Shown here piece by piece: positions 9,345 through 20,700 of a stretch of DNA of 53,124 nt. Each line of letters begins with the position of its first letter. The stretch's first letter is position 1. The notes under the pieces are model-generated. The model was not told the origin of the DNA. It searched no databases and saw only the letters and a program-made list of their open reading frames with translations. The position numbers and the translations under genes were made by a program. Source of the DNA: Candidatus Zixiibacteriota bacterium (lineage in GTDB: Bacteria > Zixibacteria > MSB-5A5 > GN15 > JACZUZ01); NCBI GenBank assembly GCA_024280775.1, contig JAJRPM010000014.1, positions 142,477 to 195,600 of the forward strand, given 5' to 3'.

Positions 9345-9406
9345 GAGCGCCAGGTCCTTGTTTTTCTCAAAGCCCTGGGCGCTCTATTCATCATCTTGAT
9401 GAATAG
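9345..9406 (-). other. Two tandem stem-loops between clpP and clpX
   Basis: Within the 88-base gap there are two inverted repeats. One is a perfect 9-bp stem with a 5-base loop (CTATTCATC/GATGAATAG, 9384-9406), just past the clpP stop. The other is a 10-bp stem with one bulge and a loop of about 19 bases (9345-9384). Neither is followed by a T-run on the minus strand, so they look like intercistronic mRNA structures (processing or stability) rather than a full terminator. Confidence 0.5.
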
Positions 9407-9408
9407 CT

Positions 9409-10122
9409 TTATTTCTTAGCTACATCTGATTTCTTACGATAGACCCGGTCGATGATGCCATAATCTTTGGCTTCATCGGGAGACATGAAGTAATTCCTGT
9501 CGGTGTCTTTTTCGATTTCCTCTAGGCTTTTGCCGGTATTCTCGGCGAGCATTTCATTGAGGCGTTTTTTAGTGCGTTGAAATTCATTGGTCATGATTTC
9601 GATATCTGAAATCTGGCCCTGAGTTCCGGCGAGCGGCTGATGGATCATGATACGACTATTATACAACCCACCGCGTTTTCCTTTGGCGCCACTGCTGAGC
9701 AAGAAGGCGCCCATTGAAGCGGCCATTCCCATGCAGGTTGTCGCCACATCAGGCTTGATGAAGTTCATGGTATCATAAATCGCCAAGCCCGATGTCACTG
9801 AACCACCGGGCGAGTTAATGTAAACAAAAATATCATTGTCCGGGTCTTCGGCTTCTAAGAATAACAATTGGGCGATTACCAAGTTTGCCAATCCATCTTC
9901 GATAGTGCCGCCAACAAAGATGATGCGGTCTTTTAGCAGGCGTGAAAAAATATCATAGGCGCGTTCGCCGCGTCCGGATTGTTCTACCACCATCGGCACT
10001 AGTTGTGAACGTGGAATAGAAAGCCCGTCAAAAGATGGCGCTGCGGCGCCTTCGAGACGCTCTGAGACTTTTTGCAGACCCTCTTTGCCTTTGTATCCGT
10101 ACATGCTGATAAAATCAATCAT
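9409..10122 (-). CDS. clpP: ClpP protease subunit with Asn at the catalytic Asp position
   Basis: 237 residues; the usual ClpP is about 195-205. The first 35-40 residues are an extension before the conserved [20 protein letters not shown] start, so the real start may be downstream or there may be a propeptide. It forms the tetradecameric serine peptidase of ClpXP. The nucleophile is Ser136 ([10 protein letters not shown]) and the base is His161 (MIHQPLAG). The third triad member is expected 74 residues after the Ser, as in E. coli ClpP (Ser97/His122/Asp171 numbering). In this protein that residue is Asn210, in DTDRN rather than DTDRD; the codon on the minus strand is AAT (9493-9495). Listeria ClpP1 is a known case of the same change. 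The oxyanion and handle regions are otherwise intact. Located between tig and clpX. Confidence 0.95.
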   Translation of the reverse strand: MIDFISMYGYKGKEGLQKVSERLEGAAAPSFDGLSIPRSQLVPMVVEQSGRGERAYDIFSRLLKDRIIFVGGTIEDGLANLVIAQLLFLEAEDPDNDIFVYINSPGGSVTSGLAIYDTMNFIKPDVATTCMGMAASMGAFLLSSGAKGKRGGLYNSRIMIHQPLAGTQGQISDIEIMTNEFQRTKKRLNEMLAENTGKSLEEIEKDTDRNYFMSPDEAKDYGIIDRVYRKKSDVAKK

Positions 10123-10263
10123 AGCTGTTTTTCAATCCCTTAGAAATGTTGCAGTAAAATTGCGCTTAGTTTGCAGTATGTTTTCCGTAACACTCTTTGT
10201 TCTGCAAACACCTTCTTGCTTCCGTCTTGATTACTGTTTTCTTGCCTTCTAAATACCGGTTAT

Positions 10264-11574
10264 TTACGCCTTTTGCTTGATTGTCGCTTTGCTCTTCAAG
10301 AACGACAGAAGCTTTTCTTCACGAATAGAATCTCTCAGCTCTCCGGCCTTGCCGCTCTTGGCCAAAAAGTCTCTGGCCTGCTCAGTTGGCATCCCATTAC
10401 GGGCGCCGAAGTCCTCAATCCATTTATCGGTATCTTCCGGCAGAACTTCAATGTTCTCCTGCTCGAATATCTTCTCAGAGAGCAATTTCCAGCGTAGCTG
10501 ATTTGTTCCTATCGCCCGGTAACGCTGCCGGACTTCGTCTTCATTGCCAGCCTTATCTAGCTGATCGGTGTAATTCTTGCGATATTCTGCTACAATATCA
10601 TCCACATAACGACTCACCAAGCCATCGGGAACATCCAGTGGATTCTTGGCCACAACCTGTGAAATCAGCTGATTATTGAGGTCTCTCACAGCGGAAGTCT
10701 GCTTTTCGCCACTTATCCCTTCTCGCACTCGCTCTTTGAGCTCAGCCAGGGAATCGGCCTGGGCCACTTCTTTGGCGAATTCGTCGTTGAGCTCGGGCAT
10801 ATCGCGCTCCTGGATTTTCTTTACCGTTATGGCGTAGGTTAGCGACTTTTCGGCGAAAACTTTATCAGGGTAATCCGCCGGATAGTTCACTGTAACAGTC
10901 TTTTCCTCTCCAATAGAGGCTCCGGTTAGACCCTCTTTGAATTCTTTGACTGTCTTTTCATCACCAAGATCGATTACAGAATCCGGGAAGAAATCGCCAT
11001 CAATGATGTTGTTTTCATCCTTGGTTTTGCGCATGTCGGTGGTGAGAATATCGGTTTCCTTAGCCGGACGCTCTACATCGTTCATTTTGGCGTGACGTTT
11101 ACGCAAAGAATCGATAACATCGTCGACTTCGCTATCCTCAACCTCAGGGGACATCTCAACTGCGGTAAGTCCGGCCAAGTCCACCGATTTGATTTCGGGA
11201 AAGACCTCACCTTCGGCTGTACAGACAAATGGCTCGCCTTCATTGAGAGTAACGTCAGTTACATTCGGCATAGTCGCCGGGTGCAGTTCCAGAGTCTGGA
11301 TTGCGGACTGGTAACAGGAATTCACTAATCTCTCTATTACCTCTCCCTGGACTTCTGAGCCAAACTGGCTACGAATATGAGAAAGCGGAGCTTTCCCTTT
11401 GCGAAAGCCTTTCAGAGTTACCCGCTTTTGGATTTTGCGGAATTCATCATCAAAAGCTTTTTGGACATTTTCATGCGGCGCCTCAATTCGCAAGGTGCGC
11501 CTCAGGCCGTCGCTTGAGGTTATTTCGGCCTTGAATCCATTTGGGCTGGTTGTATTTTTTGTTTCTTCAGTCAT
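10264..11574 (-). CDS. tig: Trigger factor, ribosome-associated chaperone
   Basis: 436 residues, the usual length. Binds ribosomal protein L23 at the exit tunnel and shields nascent chains; also a peptidyl-prolyl isomerase. The N-terminal ribosome-binding domain carries the signature GFRKGKAP at 56-63. The FKBP-like PPIase domain occupies roughly 155-245, and the long helical C-terminal domain (ELKERVREGISGE onwards) forms the chaperone arms. It is the first gene of the tig-clpP-clpX series, with clpP starting 141 bases downstream. The PPIase part is divergent (for example TTDMRKTKDENNIIDGDFFP), which is common in this family outside Proteobacteria. Confident call from the signature and the synteny. 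Confidence 0.95.
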   Translation of the reverse strand: MTEETKNTTSPNGFKAEITSSDGLRRTLRIEAPHENVQKAFDDEFRKIQKRVTLKGFRKGKAPLSHIRSQFGSEVQGEVIERLVNSCYQSAIQTLELHPATMPNVTDVTLNEGEPFVCTAEGEVFPEIKSVDLAGLTAVEMSPEVEDSEVDDVIDSLRKRHAKMNDVERPAKETDILTTDMRKTKDENNIIDGDFFPDSVIDLGDEKTVKEFKEGLTGASIGEEKTVTVNYPADYPDKVFAEKSLTYAITVKKIQERDMPELNDEFAKEVAQADSLAELKERVREGISGEKQTSAVRDLNNQLISQVVAKNPLDVPDGLVSRYVDDIVAEYRKNYTDQLDKAGNEDEVRQRYRAIGTNQLRWKLLSEKIFEQENIEVLPEDTDKWIEDFGARNGMPTEQARDFLAKSGKAGELRDSIREEKLLSFLKSKATIKQKA

Positions 11575-11634
11575 TGTGCTAACAGTAAAGTCTCTAGTTT
11601 TTTGCTACTAATTATTTTTCTGCCAATTATCTAT

Positions 11635-11716
11635 TGCGAGAAGGGGGACTTGAACCCCCACGTCGTGAAACACTAGATCCTAAATCTAGCGCGTCTACCA
11701 ATTCCGCCATTCTCGC
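11635..11716 (-). tRNA. tRNA-Leu (anticodon UAG)
   Basis: The minus strand reads a class II tRNA. The 7-bp acceptor stem is GCGAGAA/TTCTCGC, followed by a D-arm with AATTGGTAGA. The anticodon arm is CTAGA-TTTAGGA-TCTAG with anticodon TAG. A short variable arm and a T-arm GGGGGTTCAAGTCCCCC follow. The discriminator base is A (11635) and the 3' CCA is not encoded. It stands alone between tig and the cohesin/dockerin gene. Confidence 0.96.
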
Positions 11717-11790
11717 ATAAAAGGGATTATTCCCCGGAAATCCTACTTATTCCTGTTCATCAAGACCAATTTGCCCAAACAAAGCAAAAC

Positions 11791-11823
11791 AGGCCTCACC
11801 GGCGCAATATGTCGGTGAGGCCT
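11791..11823 (-). terminator. Terminator of the cohesin/dockerin gene
   Basis: A perfect 11-bp stem (AGGCCTCACCG at 11791-11801 and its complement at 11813-11823) with an 11-base loop. On the minus strand it is followed by a T-rich stretch (GTTTTGCTTTG). It lies 44 bases past the stop of the gene at 11868. Confidence 0.75.
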
Positions 11824-11867
11824 GCTACAGTCAAGGCTTTGGTGAAATTGGCGACCAAATGCTCTCG

Positions 11868-12845
11868 CTAGGGGCAAACAGGCGCAGGGCCGCCAAGGAA
11901 TATGTATAGGATGATATAGGTAACATCATTGATATTGACTTCGCCATCGCCATTGGCGTCACCCGGAACAGCACAGAAAATATCGCCGTCACATACATCG
12001 CCGAATCCATTTCCGTTGGTATCTAGCTGATCTGGGTTCGCGATAGTCGGGCAATTATCACAAGCGTCGGCGAATCCATCACCGTCGCTATCAAGCTGAT
12101 TTGGATTCGAAGTCGCAGGACAATTATCACAAATATCTCCGACACCATCGTTATCAATATCTGACTGCGATGGGTTTGCAATGGTGGGACAATTGTCGCA
12201 AGCGTCACCAACGCCGTCTCCGTCGCTATCGGCCTGATCGGGATTGAAGGTGATAGGGCAATTATCCAGACATCCCAAAACACCGTCCCCATCCGGATCA
12301 CTCTGGTTCGAACATGAAATCGTCACAGTTCCTCCATTGAAGACGGGAACGAAAAGTATGTTGCTAGAATCAACCAACACAAATTGACCGCTGGGAGGAA
12401 TCACACTAGATGAGTCGATAGTTATCACTTCATTCGTCACTCCCGGGTTCGGTGTAAACCAATAAGTCAACAGAGTGGCGCTTCCGACCGGCACGTAAAC
12501 AGGAGGTAAAGTGACAAACAACGCCAGAGCTTCATTTGCCACAGTAGTATTCAGTGATGTGATATATGTATCCCCGGGTTTGACTTCCGCGCCAATAAGT
12601 CCACCGGGGTAAGTCACCGAATCGAGAACTAGAGTCGATGAACTCCACTTTATCCCCAGCTCCACCGCTTGCAGAGATTCATCATTGACCACATTGACGT
12701 TCAATCCAAAATGCTGTCCGGGCAGGATTGTTACACTTTCTATAGTTACGGTATCAGGTATACCCGGATCTTGAGCTGTCGCTGTATTACCGGCTAAAAA
12801 GATAAAGCCAAACAATGCGAAGACAGCATAAACTCTTGCTTTCAT
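11868..12845 (-). CDS. Secreted cohesin-like/TSP3-repeat/dockerin protein
   Basis: 325 residues. A signal peptide ([21 protein letters not shown]) is followed by a cohesin-like beta domain (about 32-175) with the [27 protein letters not shown] start typical of that fold. Next come four to five thrombospondin type-3 calcium-binding repeats, each of the form [20 protein letters not shown] (about 180-288). A single dockerin-like calcium loop closes the protein: [20 protein letters not shown]. Calcium-dependent folding at the cell surface is well known for TSP3 and dockerin modules; a specific partner is not visible. AGGAG stands seven bases before the ATG. The architecture is frequent in uncultured FCB and PVC genomes. 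A dedicated terminator follows, so it is probably transcribed alone. Confidence 0.88.
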   Translation of the reverse strand: MKARVYAVFALFGFIFLAGNTATAQDPGIPDTVTIESVTILPGQHFGLNVNVVNDESLQAVELGIKWSSSTLVLDSVTYPGGLIGAEVKPGDTYITSLNTTVANEALALFVTLPPVYVPVGSATLLTYWFTPNPGVTNEVITIDSSSVIPPSGQFVLVDSSNILFVPVFNGGTVTISCSNQSDPDGDGVLGCLDNCPITFNPDQADSDGDGVGDACDNCPTIANPSQSDIDNDGVGDICDNCPATSNPNQLDSDGDGFADACDNCPTIANPDQLDTNGNGFGDVCDGDIFCAVPGDANGDGEVNINDVTYIILYIFLGGPAPVCP

Positions 12846-13110
12846 GAGATTCTCCTACTGTGATCTGATTTTACAGAACTTCTCTCTTCAATATTAAGAT
12901 AAGAATCTGCCCGTCCTTTCGCAAGAGAATAAGAGCCAGGGCGCCATGGCGCTATCTTATGGGTAGTTGATTTAACTCTTTCAATGATATAGCTTTCCCA
13001 TCCCAGGGGTGTTGATTACGCTGTGCGCTCTCGGGAAAAACCGCACTCTCCGGATATTGAGAGTCAAAAACAACTACCAGCGAAACCGCTAGATACAAGA
13101 CAATGCTTAT

Positions 13111-14457
13111 ATGACTAAAGATCTTTCAACAATTTTTAAGGCTTACGACATACGTGGTATTTATCCCGAACAACTCGATGATGATACAGGATACTTGATT
13201 GGTAATGCGCTTGCAGTTTATCTAAAGCCCCGCTCAATCGCTGTTGGGCGTGATATGCGTGTGTCTTCGCCGGCGCTTTTTGAAGCGCTTAGTCGCGGGA
13301 TAACCGACGCCGGAGTTGATGTTGTGGATGTCGGTATTGTCTCAACTGACGGGTTGTATTTTGCGGTTGGGAAGTACGGCTATGACGCAGGCGTGATGAT
13401 TACGGCATCACACAATCCAAAAGACTACAATGGATTCAAAGTTTGTCGCTCGGAGGCAATTCCGCTTTCAGGTTCTGAAGGCCTAAACACTATTCAGGAT
13501 ATGGTTGAGGCCAACCAACCCAAAATTCGTCCGCAACGCGGGAATATCGCTCGTCGTGATGTGGGCGCGGCGTATACCGAGAACTGTTTTTCTTTTGCAG
13601 AGACTGAAGACCTGAAACCATTCAAGATTGTATTCGATGCCGGCAACGGTGTAGCCGGCTCTACTTTGCCGCCGGTATTGGAGCAACTTCCTACAGTTGA
13701 GGCCACGGAACTATTCTTTGAGCTTGATGGAACATTTCCGAATCATCCGGCTTCACCAATTGAAATCGAAAACCTGCAGGACTTGATAAAGAGCATCGCA
13801 GACACCAAAAGTGATTTCGGTGTGGCTTTCGACGGTGACGCCGATAGGATGTTCTTAGTAGATGGCAATGGTAAACCGATAGGCGGAGATTTGATAACCG
13901 CTATGGTGGCGAAGTCATTGCTTGAGAAGAGCCCCGGTGAGACAATTATCTACAATGCAATTTGTTCACGCGCTGTGCCGGAGTTGATTGAGAAACTCGG
14001 AGGCAAGGCGATTCGGACACCGGTTGGTCATGCGTTAATAAAACCGACGATGCGCAAGCATAATGCAATTTTCGGTGGCGAGCATTCGGGTCATTTTTAT
14101 TTTCGCGATAACTGGTTTGCAGATTCAGGGATGATTGCCTTCTTGGTTTGCCTGGAATTGCTTTCTAAATCTGACAGACCATTACATGAAATCATTGCCG
14201 AGATCGACCCCTATGTTCGCTCTGGTGAGATAAACTCTGAGGTGTCAGATAGAGGCGCCAAGGTTGAAGAGCTCGCCGCAAAATATTCTGCTGGCGAGGT
14301 AGACCGCCTCGATGGGCTCTCGGTGTTCTATGATGATTGGTGGTTTAATGTGCGGCAATCTAATACCGAGCCGTTGTTGCGCTTGAACGTTGAAGCGAAC
14401 ACAGAGGCTCTGATGCAAGAGAAACGTGACGAGTTATTGGCGCTGATTCGAAGCTAA
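13111..14457 (+). CDS. manB: Phosphomannomutase/phosphoglucomutase
   Basis: 448 residues of the alpha-D-phosphohexomutase superfamily, interconverting mannose-6-P or glucose-6-P with the 1-phosphates for nucleotide-sugar supply to surface glycans. All four signatures are present: the phosphoserine loop TASHNPKDYNGFK (phospho-Ser100), the Mg loop DGDADR (241-246), the sugar loop GEHSGH (323-328) and the phosphate loop RQSNTEP (415-421). Short variants of about 450 residues like this one usually act on both Man and Glc; substrate preference cannot be fixed by eye. It is the only plus-strand gene in the first 28 kb, flanked by divergent and convergent neighbours and closed by its own terminator. 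No clear Shine-Dalgarno sequence precedes the ATG. Confidence 0.93.
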   Translation: MTKDLSTIFKAYDIRGIYPEQLDDDTGYLIGNALAVYLKPRSIAVGRDMRVSSPALFEALSRGITDAGVDVVDVGIVSTDGLYFAVGKYGYDAGVMITASHNPKDYNGFKVCRSEAIPLSGSEGLNTIQDMVEANQPKIRPQRGNIARRDVGAAYTENCFSFAETEDLKPFKIVFDAGNGVAGSTLPPVLEQLPTVEATELFFELDGTFPNHPASPIEIENLQDLIKSIADTKSDFGVAFDGDADRMFLVDGNGKPIGGDLITAMVAKSLLEKSPGETIIYNAICSRAVPELIEKLGGKAIRTPVGHALIKPTMRKHNAIFGGEHSGHFYFRDNWFADSGMIAFLVCLELLSKSDRPLHEIIAEIDPYVRSGEINSEVSDRGAKVEELAAKYSAGEVDRLDGLSVFYDDWWFNVRQSNTEPLLRLNVEANTEALMQEKRDELLALIRS

Positions 14458-14485
14458 ACCGATATTCTTCAGCAAGAAATGTAGT

Positions 14486-14510
14486 GGCGTCCCTTGGGGC
14501 GCCTTTTTTT
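14486..14510 (+). terminator. Terminator of the phosphohexomutase gene
   Basis: A 7-bp stem with one G-U pair (GGCGTCC/GGGCGCC) and a four-base loop, followed by seven T (14504-14510), 28 bases after the stop codon. Confidence 0.85.
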
Positions 14511-14559
14511 GTGCGTAAATCTCAAATTGGTATTGAAACAACAGTAGAAATCGAAACAA

Positions 14560-14583
14560 GGAGGGGCAAGCCCCTCCACTACG
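14560..14583 (-). repeat. Single REP hairpin, copy 1 of the GTAGTGGAGGGGC family
   Basis: On the minus strand CGTAGTGGAGGGGCTTGC... forms a GGAGGGG/CCCCTCC stem with GTAG at its foot. A near-identical copy (one base different) lies at 34741-34764. Confidence 0.7.
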
Positions 14584-14614
14584 CAATTACTGATTCTACC
14601 CAATAGCCCCCGCT

Positions 14615-14656
14615 AAAAAAAGCCCTCCCCCTCTTGCAAGCAAGAGTGGCAGGGCT
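14615..14656 (-). terminator. Terminator of the giant repeat protein gene
   Basis: A 17-base arm at 14621-14637 pairs with 14640-14656 with two mismatches. On the minus strand the stem is followed by six T (14615-14620). It lies 73 bases past the stop at 14730. Confidence 0.8.
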
Positions 14657-14729
14657 CTGCGTCGAATCGACGCAAACAGTGAAAAAATACAGTGGTGGGG
14701 ACCAAAAAACTTTTCGTGAAACGATTAAC

Positions 14730-17700
14730 TTATTTAAGCAATACCATCTTTCTAGTTGAGATGTTGGCTCCCGCTGTGAGTTTGTAGAAATACAAACCTG
14801 AACCGACGTCGGACGCCTCCCATGTGATTGTTACAGCGCCTTCCGCGGCGCCGACAAACTCTTTGACTTTTTGACCTGCGACATTGTAGATGGTCAGGTT
14901 GTAGGACATTCTTGATGGTAGAACAAAGTCTATCTTAGTTGAGGGGTTGAACGGATTAGGATAGTTCTGTTTCAAGGTAAACGACGTTGGCAATGTCGCA
15001 GATGTTGTGGCATCAACTACCGTTCCTTCCACATCGGAGGCTGACGCTCTCAAGAGTTCTCCGTCACTGGTAACAATTTCGCCAATCTGAATGCGCTCGG
15101 TGGAAGTTGAGAGGCTGTTCAAATTGGGGCTCACCAACGCATAGGTGTTTCCGTCACGTTGCCCGACTGACAGATTCATTTGAGCTTGAAGCAGAGTTAC
15201 ATCTACGTAACCTTCAAAGACAAACAGCGCGGCGCCGAGTTCAATTTCAGAGCTAACCACTCCCTGTGTAACAGACAACTCTATTGACTTGCTGTCATGT
15301 GAGAGCTTTGGCAGCGGCAGGGCATCGCCGACTATGATACGAACCAGGTAGACCAAATCAGCAACTGTAAGTGGAATGCCATCGCCATTGATTTCACTAG
15401 CGGCCACTGAGCCGTCTTCGTGTGGCGCGAATGCGCTAAGACCGGAGACGAAGTACTCAGTGAGCATCACGGCATCGGCGATTTCATTGTCAACTCCATT
15501 GAGATTGATGTCACCTCGGGCATCGATTGAATCGGCGCAGATTATGTCCACTCCGCCGTTTTGGAATGTCAGACAGGCAATTGGTGTCGGTTTACCAGCG
15601 CCGCCACCTACCAGACACTCAGGTTGTGTTCCCAGGTAAGTTGGGAATCCAGCTGATCCGTCGTTGATAGGAGTTGGATTCGCGTAGTCCAACACAGTTT
15701 CGCTGACAAAGAGTGTGTCACCGGTTTGATCGGCTAGTGTATTATCGCCGCAATCAACCCAAAAGAATCGCACTGGCGCAAATTGACATTCGAGTGTGCG
15801 ATCATTGCTGACATTGAAACAGATTTCCGCTAGCTCAACAGGGTCGGTAGTTCCCGGCCCGTAACACAGCGGATGGTTCAAACCATTGTTTACCTCAGCG
15901 ATTGCGACGACACGCAACAATCCCGAGGGACAACCGCCGTTGCAATTACCATTGGCTCCGAAGCGATAGGTGAAATACTCCCAACCACAACCCTCGATGA
16001 ACGAGCCAGGATTGGCTCCCAAAGCCACTAAGGCTGAATTATCGTATGCAACTAAGAGATCATACCCACCGAAAGGTCGCACACTGCCTTCAGCGGTGAT
16101 AGAAACACAAACTCTCTCACCCTGAATTACGCCATGCACTTTCTCAAGTGTCAGAGTAGGGCAACCGTTGCAAACCAGCGGGTCTTCAGCGATAACATCC
16201 ACAATGGTTGTGCAGGTAGTGACGGCCCCACAAGAGTCAGTTGCGCTCACTACTATAGTGTGAGTTCCGGTGGCCCCAGGAGTGAAGCAAACCGAGGAGC
16301 CACTCAATGTCCCGCCGGTTATTGTTACGTTTTGCATGTTGCCGTCGGGATCTGTGATGTCAAATCCCGGGACACAAATAGTTGATGCCGGATCACACAC
16401 TGTCACGCTGAAAGTAGCAGGACAGGTCACTGAAGGCGCTCCGTTGGCGGAAACTTCATGAGTGACAACAGCGGTGTCACTGCGACCGAAATCATCGGTT
16501 ACTATCACTGTTGCTGTCTGATTTGAAGAGCCGACCGGAGTGTTGAAACATAGTGAATCACCATTGAGTGTAGCCGATCCGCTTACAGTGAAAGTGAGAG
16601 GCGCTTTGCCTCCGGTTACTGTTGGCAATGGAAGACAAACAGTTCCTGCGGCGCAGATAAATCCGCTGTTGATTGTGATAACACCTGAGTTTACAAATAC
16701 AGGCGGCGGAACGATTGAGACAGTGACAAATGTGCCACAAGAATCAGTAAGTCCACAGGAATCGGTTACTATACTGTAGAGCGTGTAAACACCGGAGGTA
16801 TCCGGGGTGAAGCAGATATCCGAACCGGACACTGTGCCAAATCCATAAGTGACAGAGCTGATATTACCGTTGGGGTCCGAAGTTGTAAAAGGACCGATGC
16901 AGATTTCCTGTGGTGTGGAGATTATCAGCCCGCTGTCATTGGGACAGCTCGCGGTCGGTGCGGCATTGACCTGGACAGTCACACAGTAATTCACAACATC
17001 AGTAAGTCCGCAACTATCGGAGATAGTCAGCTGATCACAGTAGACACCAGCTGAGTCACTGACTACAAAGCAAACAGTCGAGTCGCTCATATTCACCCAA
17101 CCAAGGGAACTGACGCCGCTTAATCCATTACCTGGATCTATGACTGAGAACTTGACACAAACTGTGTCACCCAGGCCACATATTCTGGACAAAGTATTGC
17201 TGGCAATTGTTACCTGCGGCGCGGTGTTGACTGTCGCATTGATAGTCAGGTTAGCGGTGTCTGCATTGCCACAACTATCGGTAACAATAATCACACGGGT
17301 AACAGAACTATTCATATCCAGGAAAACGCAAACCGAATCAGTAACCGCAGAGCCATCGGCAGTGTAACTGAACGGCGCGGAGCCGCCGGTTACTGTCGGT
17401 AACGGGAAGCAGAGCGTTGCTGTGTCACAGAGCGCAACATTGAATACCTGGTCTGCAATAACTGGCGCCGGAGTCATATTCACGGTAACTGAAGTAGTGC
17501 AAGAGGTATTGGCGTTGCATGAATCTATCGCTGTCCAGATGATGGTGTAAACACCGGCGGTGTCAGGAGTGAAACATATATCGGAACCTGTCAGGGTACC
17601 GAATCCGGACGATGAACTCATGAGATTTGCATCGATGTCACTGGCAGTGAATGGCCCGACACAGATTTGCTCTGGAGCGCAGAGAGTTACGGTTGTGTCG

Positions 17701-20700
17701 CCCGGGCAGGAAACTTGCGGCGCAGTATTTAATGATACTGTCACATTGGTTGTGCAAGTTGCGCTGGCTCCGCAGGAATCAGTGATGGTGCAAATAAGAC
17801 TGTAGACTCCGGAGGTGTCAGGTGTGAAGCAAATATCTGTTCCTGACGACGTACCGAAATTGTAGGATACGCTAGCGACGTTGCCGTCAATATCACCTGA
17901 GGCAAATGGCCCGACACAAATTTCTTGCGATGCGCACAGGAAGAATGATTGATCCGGGGCGCAGGAGATAGTCGGGGCGCTGTTTATTGATACTACTATG
18001 CAGTAGCTAATAGTATCAGGAAGGCCACAGCTATCAGAGATGATGAGTTGATCGCAGTAGGTTCCTGATGTATCAGCGACAAAGCGCACAGTTGAGTCTA
18101 CTAGAGAAACTACGCCAAGTGAACTTACGCCGCTTAGACCGTTGCCAGGGTCAACAACCGTGAAAGGCACAAATACACTGTCACCGGCGGCGCAAGAGAA
18201 TACAGGAGTTGTGTCAACTCCGGTGATTTGCGGGGCGCTGTTGACAGTTGCGTTGATTGTCAGAGTTGAGGTGTCAGCTTTGCCGCATGAGTCGGTAACT
18301 ATTATTTGGCGCGTAATTGTGCTGTTCGTACTTAGGAATACACAGATTGAATCGGTGACTGGCGAGCCATCGGCAGTGAAACTAAGCGCTCCGGCGCCTC
18401 CGGTGACAGTCGGCAAAGCGAAACATACAGTCGCAGTGTCACATAGCGAGACATTGAATGATTGATCGGCGATTACCGGAGGGGCGGTAAAGGTGACGGT
18501 CACTAGTGTGGTGCAGGAAACTGAGGCGCCGCAGGAATCGGTGAGAGTGCAGATTATCGAATACACTCCGGCGGTGTCCGGTGTGAAACAAACATCACTG
18601 CCGACCAGAACACCATTCTTGTATGAGGAGCTCATCAGGTTGCCATCGGGGTCAGATGCGGTAAACGGACCGATGCAGATTTGCTCCGGGGCGCAAAGTG
18701 TGAATGCGGCATCGGATGGGCAACTTGCAACCGGCGCCCCATTGACAGTGATGGTTACGGTTGTCACGCTGGTATCAGCGGCGCCACAGGAATCGGTGGC
18801 GATAATTGTAAGAGTATTAGTTCCGGCCACTGGCGTGAAACAGACAGTATCTCCTGAGAGAGTTCCACCTGTCACTACTAGTGATTCTAGGTTACTGTCA
18901 CCGTCAGTGGCGCTGAATCCCGGCAAACATATTGACGTCAAGTCACAAACGAAAATTGATGAATTCGCCGGACTGGAGGCTGTTGGCGCTGAGTTCAGTG
19001 AAATAGTAACAGTTGTCACGCTGGTATCTGCAGCGCCACATGAGTCTGTTCCAATTATCGTCAGTACATTAGCTCCAACTACCGGAGTGAAGCAGACAGT
19101 ATCACCGGAAAGAGTTCCGCCAACTACTGTAACTGAGGACAGATTGCCATCACTATCGGCTATTGCGAATCCAGGTAAGCAGACAGAACTAAGATCACAA
19201 ACAAACAGTGAAGAACTTGCCGGACTGGTTGCTACTGGCGCGTTGTTGAATGCAACTGTGATGGTGGTCGTACTTGTATCGGCGACACCGCAGGAATCTG
19301 TCACAATCAATGTGATTACATTGGCTCCCATAACCGGTGTGAAACAAACAGTTCCACCTGATAGAGTTCCGCCAGTCGCAGTCAGCGAGGCGAGATTACC
19401 ATCAGCGTCGGTAGCTCCGAAACCACTCAAACAAATAGCGCTCATATCGCAAACAAACAATGTGTCATCTGCAGGAGAGGCGGCAACCGGGGCGCTGTTG
19501 AGTGTTACTGTCACGGTGGTTACACTGGTATCGGCTACGCCGCAAGAGTCAGTTGCAATGAGCGTGAGAACATTTGCGCCAGCTACTGGTGCAAAACAAA
19601 CAGTGTCACCGGAGAGAGTCCCACCTGTAATAACCACAGATGCAAGATTGCTGTCGCCGTCAGTGGCGCTGAATCCAGGCAAACAAATTGGAGCCAGATC
19701 GCAAACGAACATGGCCGAATTTGCCGGACTAGACGCTACCGGAGAGGCATTGAGCGTTACAGTAACAGTAGTCACGCTGGTGTCGGCAACACCGCAGGAA
19801 TCTGTTGCGATTATAGTTAGTGTATTGGCTCCAGCGACAGGCGTGAAACAGACGGTATCCCCTGAGAGGGTTCCACCGGTAACAACTACTGATGCGAGAT
19901 TGCTATCGCCATCTGCGGCGCTGAATCCCGGCAAACAAATCGGGGTCAAATCACAAACAAAGATTGATGAATTTGCCGGACTGGAGGCTGTTGGCGCTGA
20001 GTTCAGTGAAATAGTTATTGTCGTGACACTGGTGTCAGCGGCGCCACATGAGTCTGTTCCGATTATGGTCAGTACATTAGCTCCAACCACCGGAGTGAAG
20101 CAGACAGTATCACCAGATAGTGTGCCACTAGAAACTGAAGTTGAAAAAAGGTTTCCGTCAGAATCAACAACTGAGAATCCAGGCAAACAAATCTGACTAA
20201 GATCACAAACAAACAGTGACAAGTTCGCAGGACTGGTTGCAACTGGCGCGTTGTTGAATGCAACTGTAATTGTAGTCGTACTGGTATCAGCTACACCGCA
20301 GGAATCTGTTGCGATTAACATGATTACATTGGCTCCCATAACCGGTGTGAAACAAACTGTTCCACCTGATAGGGTTCCGCCAGTTGCAGTCAGCGAAGCG
20401 AGGTTGCCGTCTAGGTCGGTAGCTCCAAAACCACTCAAACATATAGCGCTCATATCGCAAACAAACAATGTATCATCTGCAGGAGAGGCGGCAACCGGGG
20501 CGCTGTTGAGCGTGACAGTAACGGTTGTAACATTTGTATCAGCAACCCCGCAGGAATCAGTTGCGACAATAGTCAGTGTGTTGGCTCCGGCGACAGGAGT
20601 GAAGCAAACTGTGTCACCTGAGAGAGTTCCTCCTGCTAGAACTACCGAAGCAAGGTTGCCATCACCATCAACTGCGCTGAAACCAGGCAGACAGATTTGA

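Noticed and set aside
18493-20196. 567-codon open frame on the plus strand inside the giant gene, plus others of 80-200 codons
   Set aside because: It is the antisense of the 252-bp repeats. Because every unit has the same length, a stop-free antisense frame stays open over many copies. The encoded composition (VTVVTLVSATPQESV repeated) is simply the reverse reading of the repeat.
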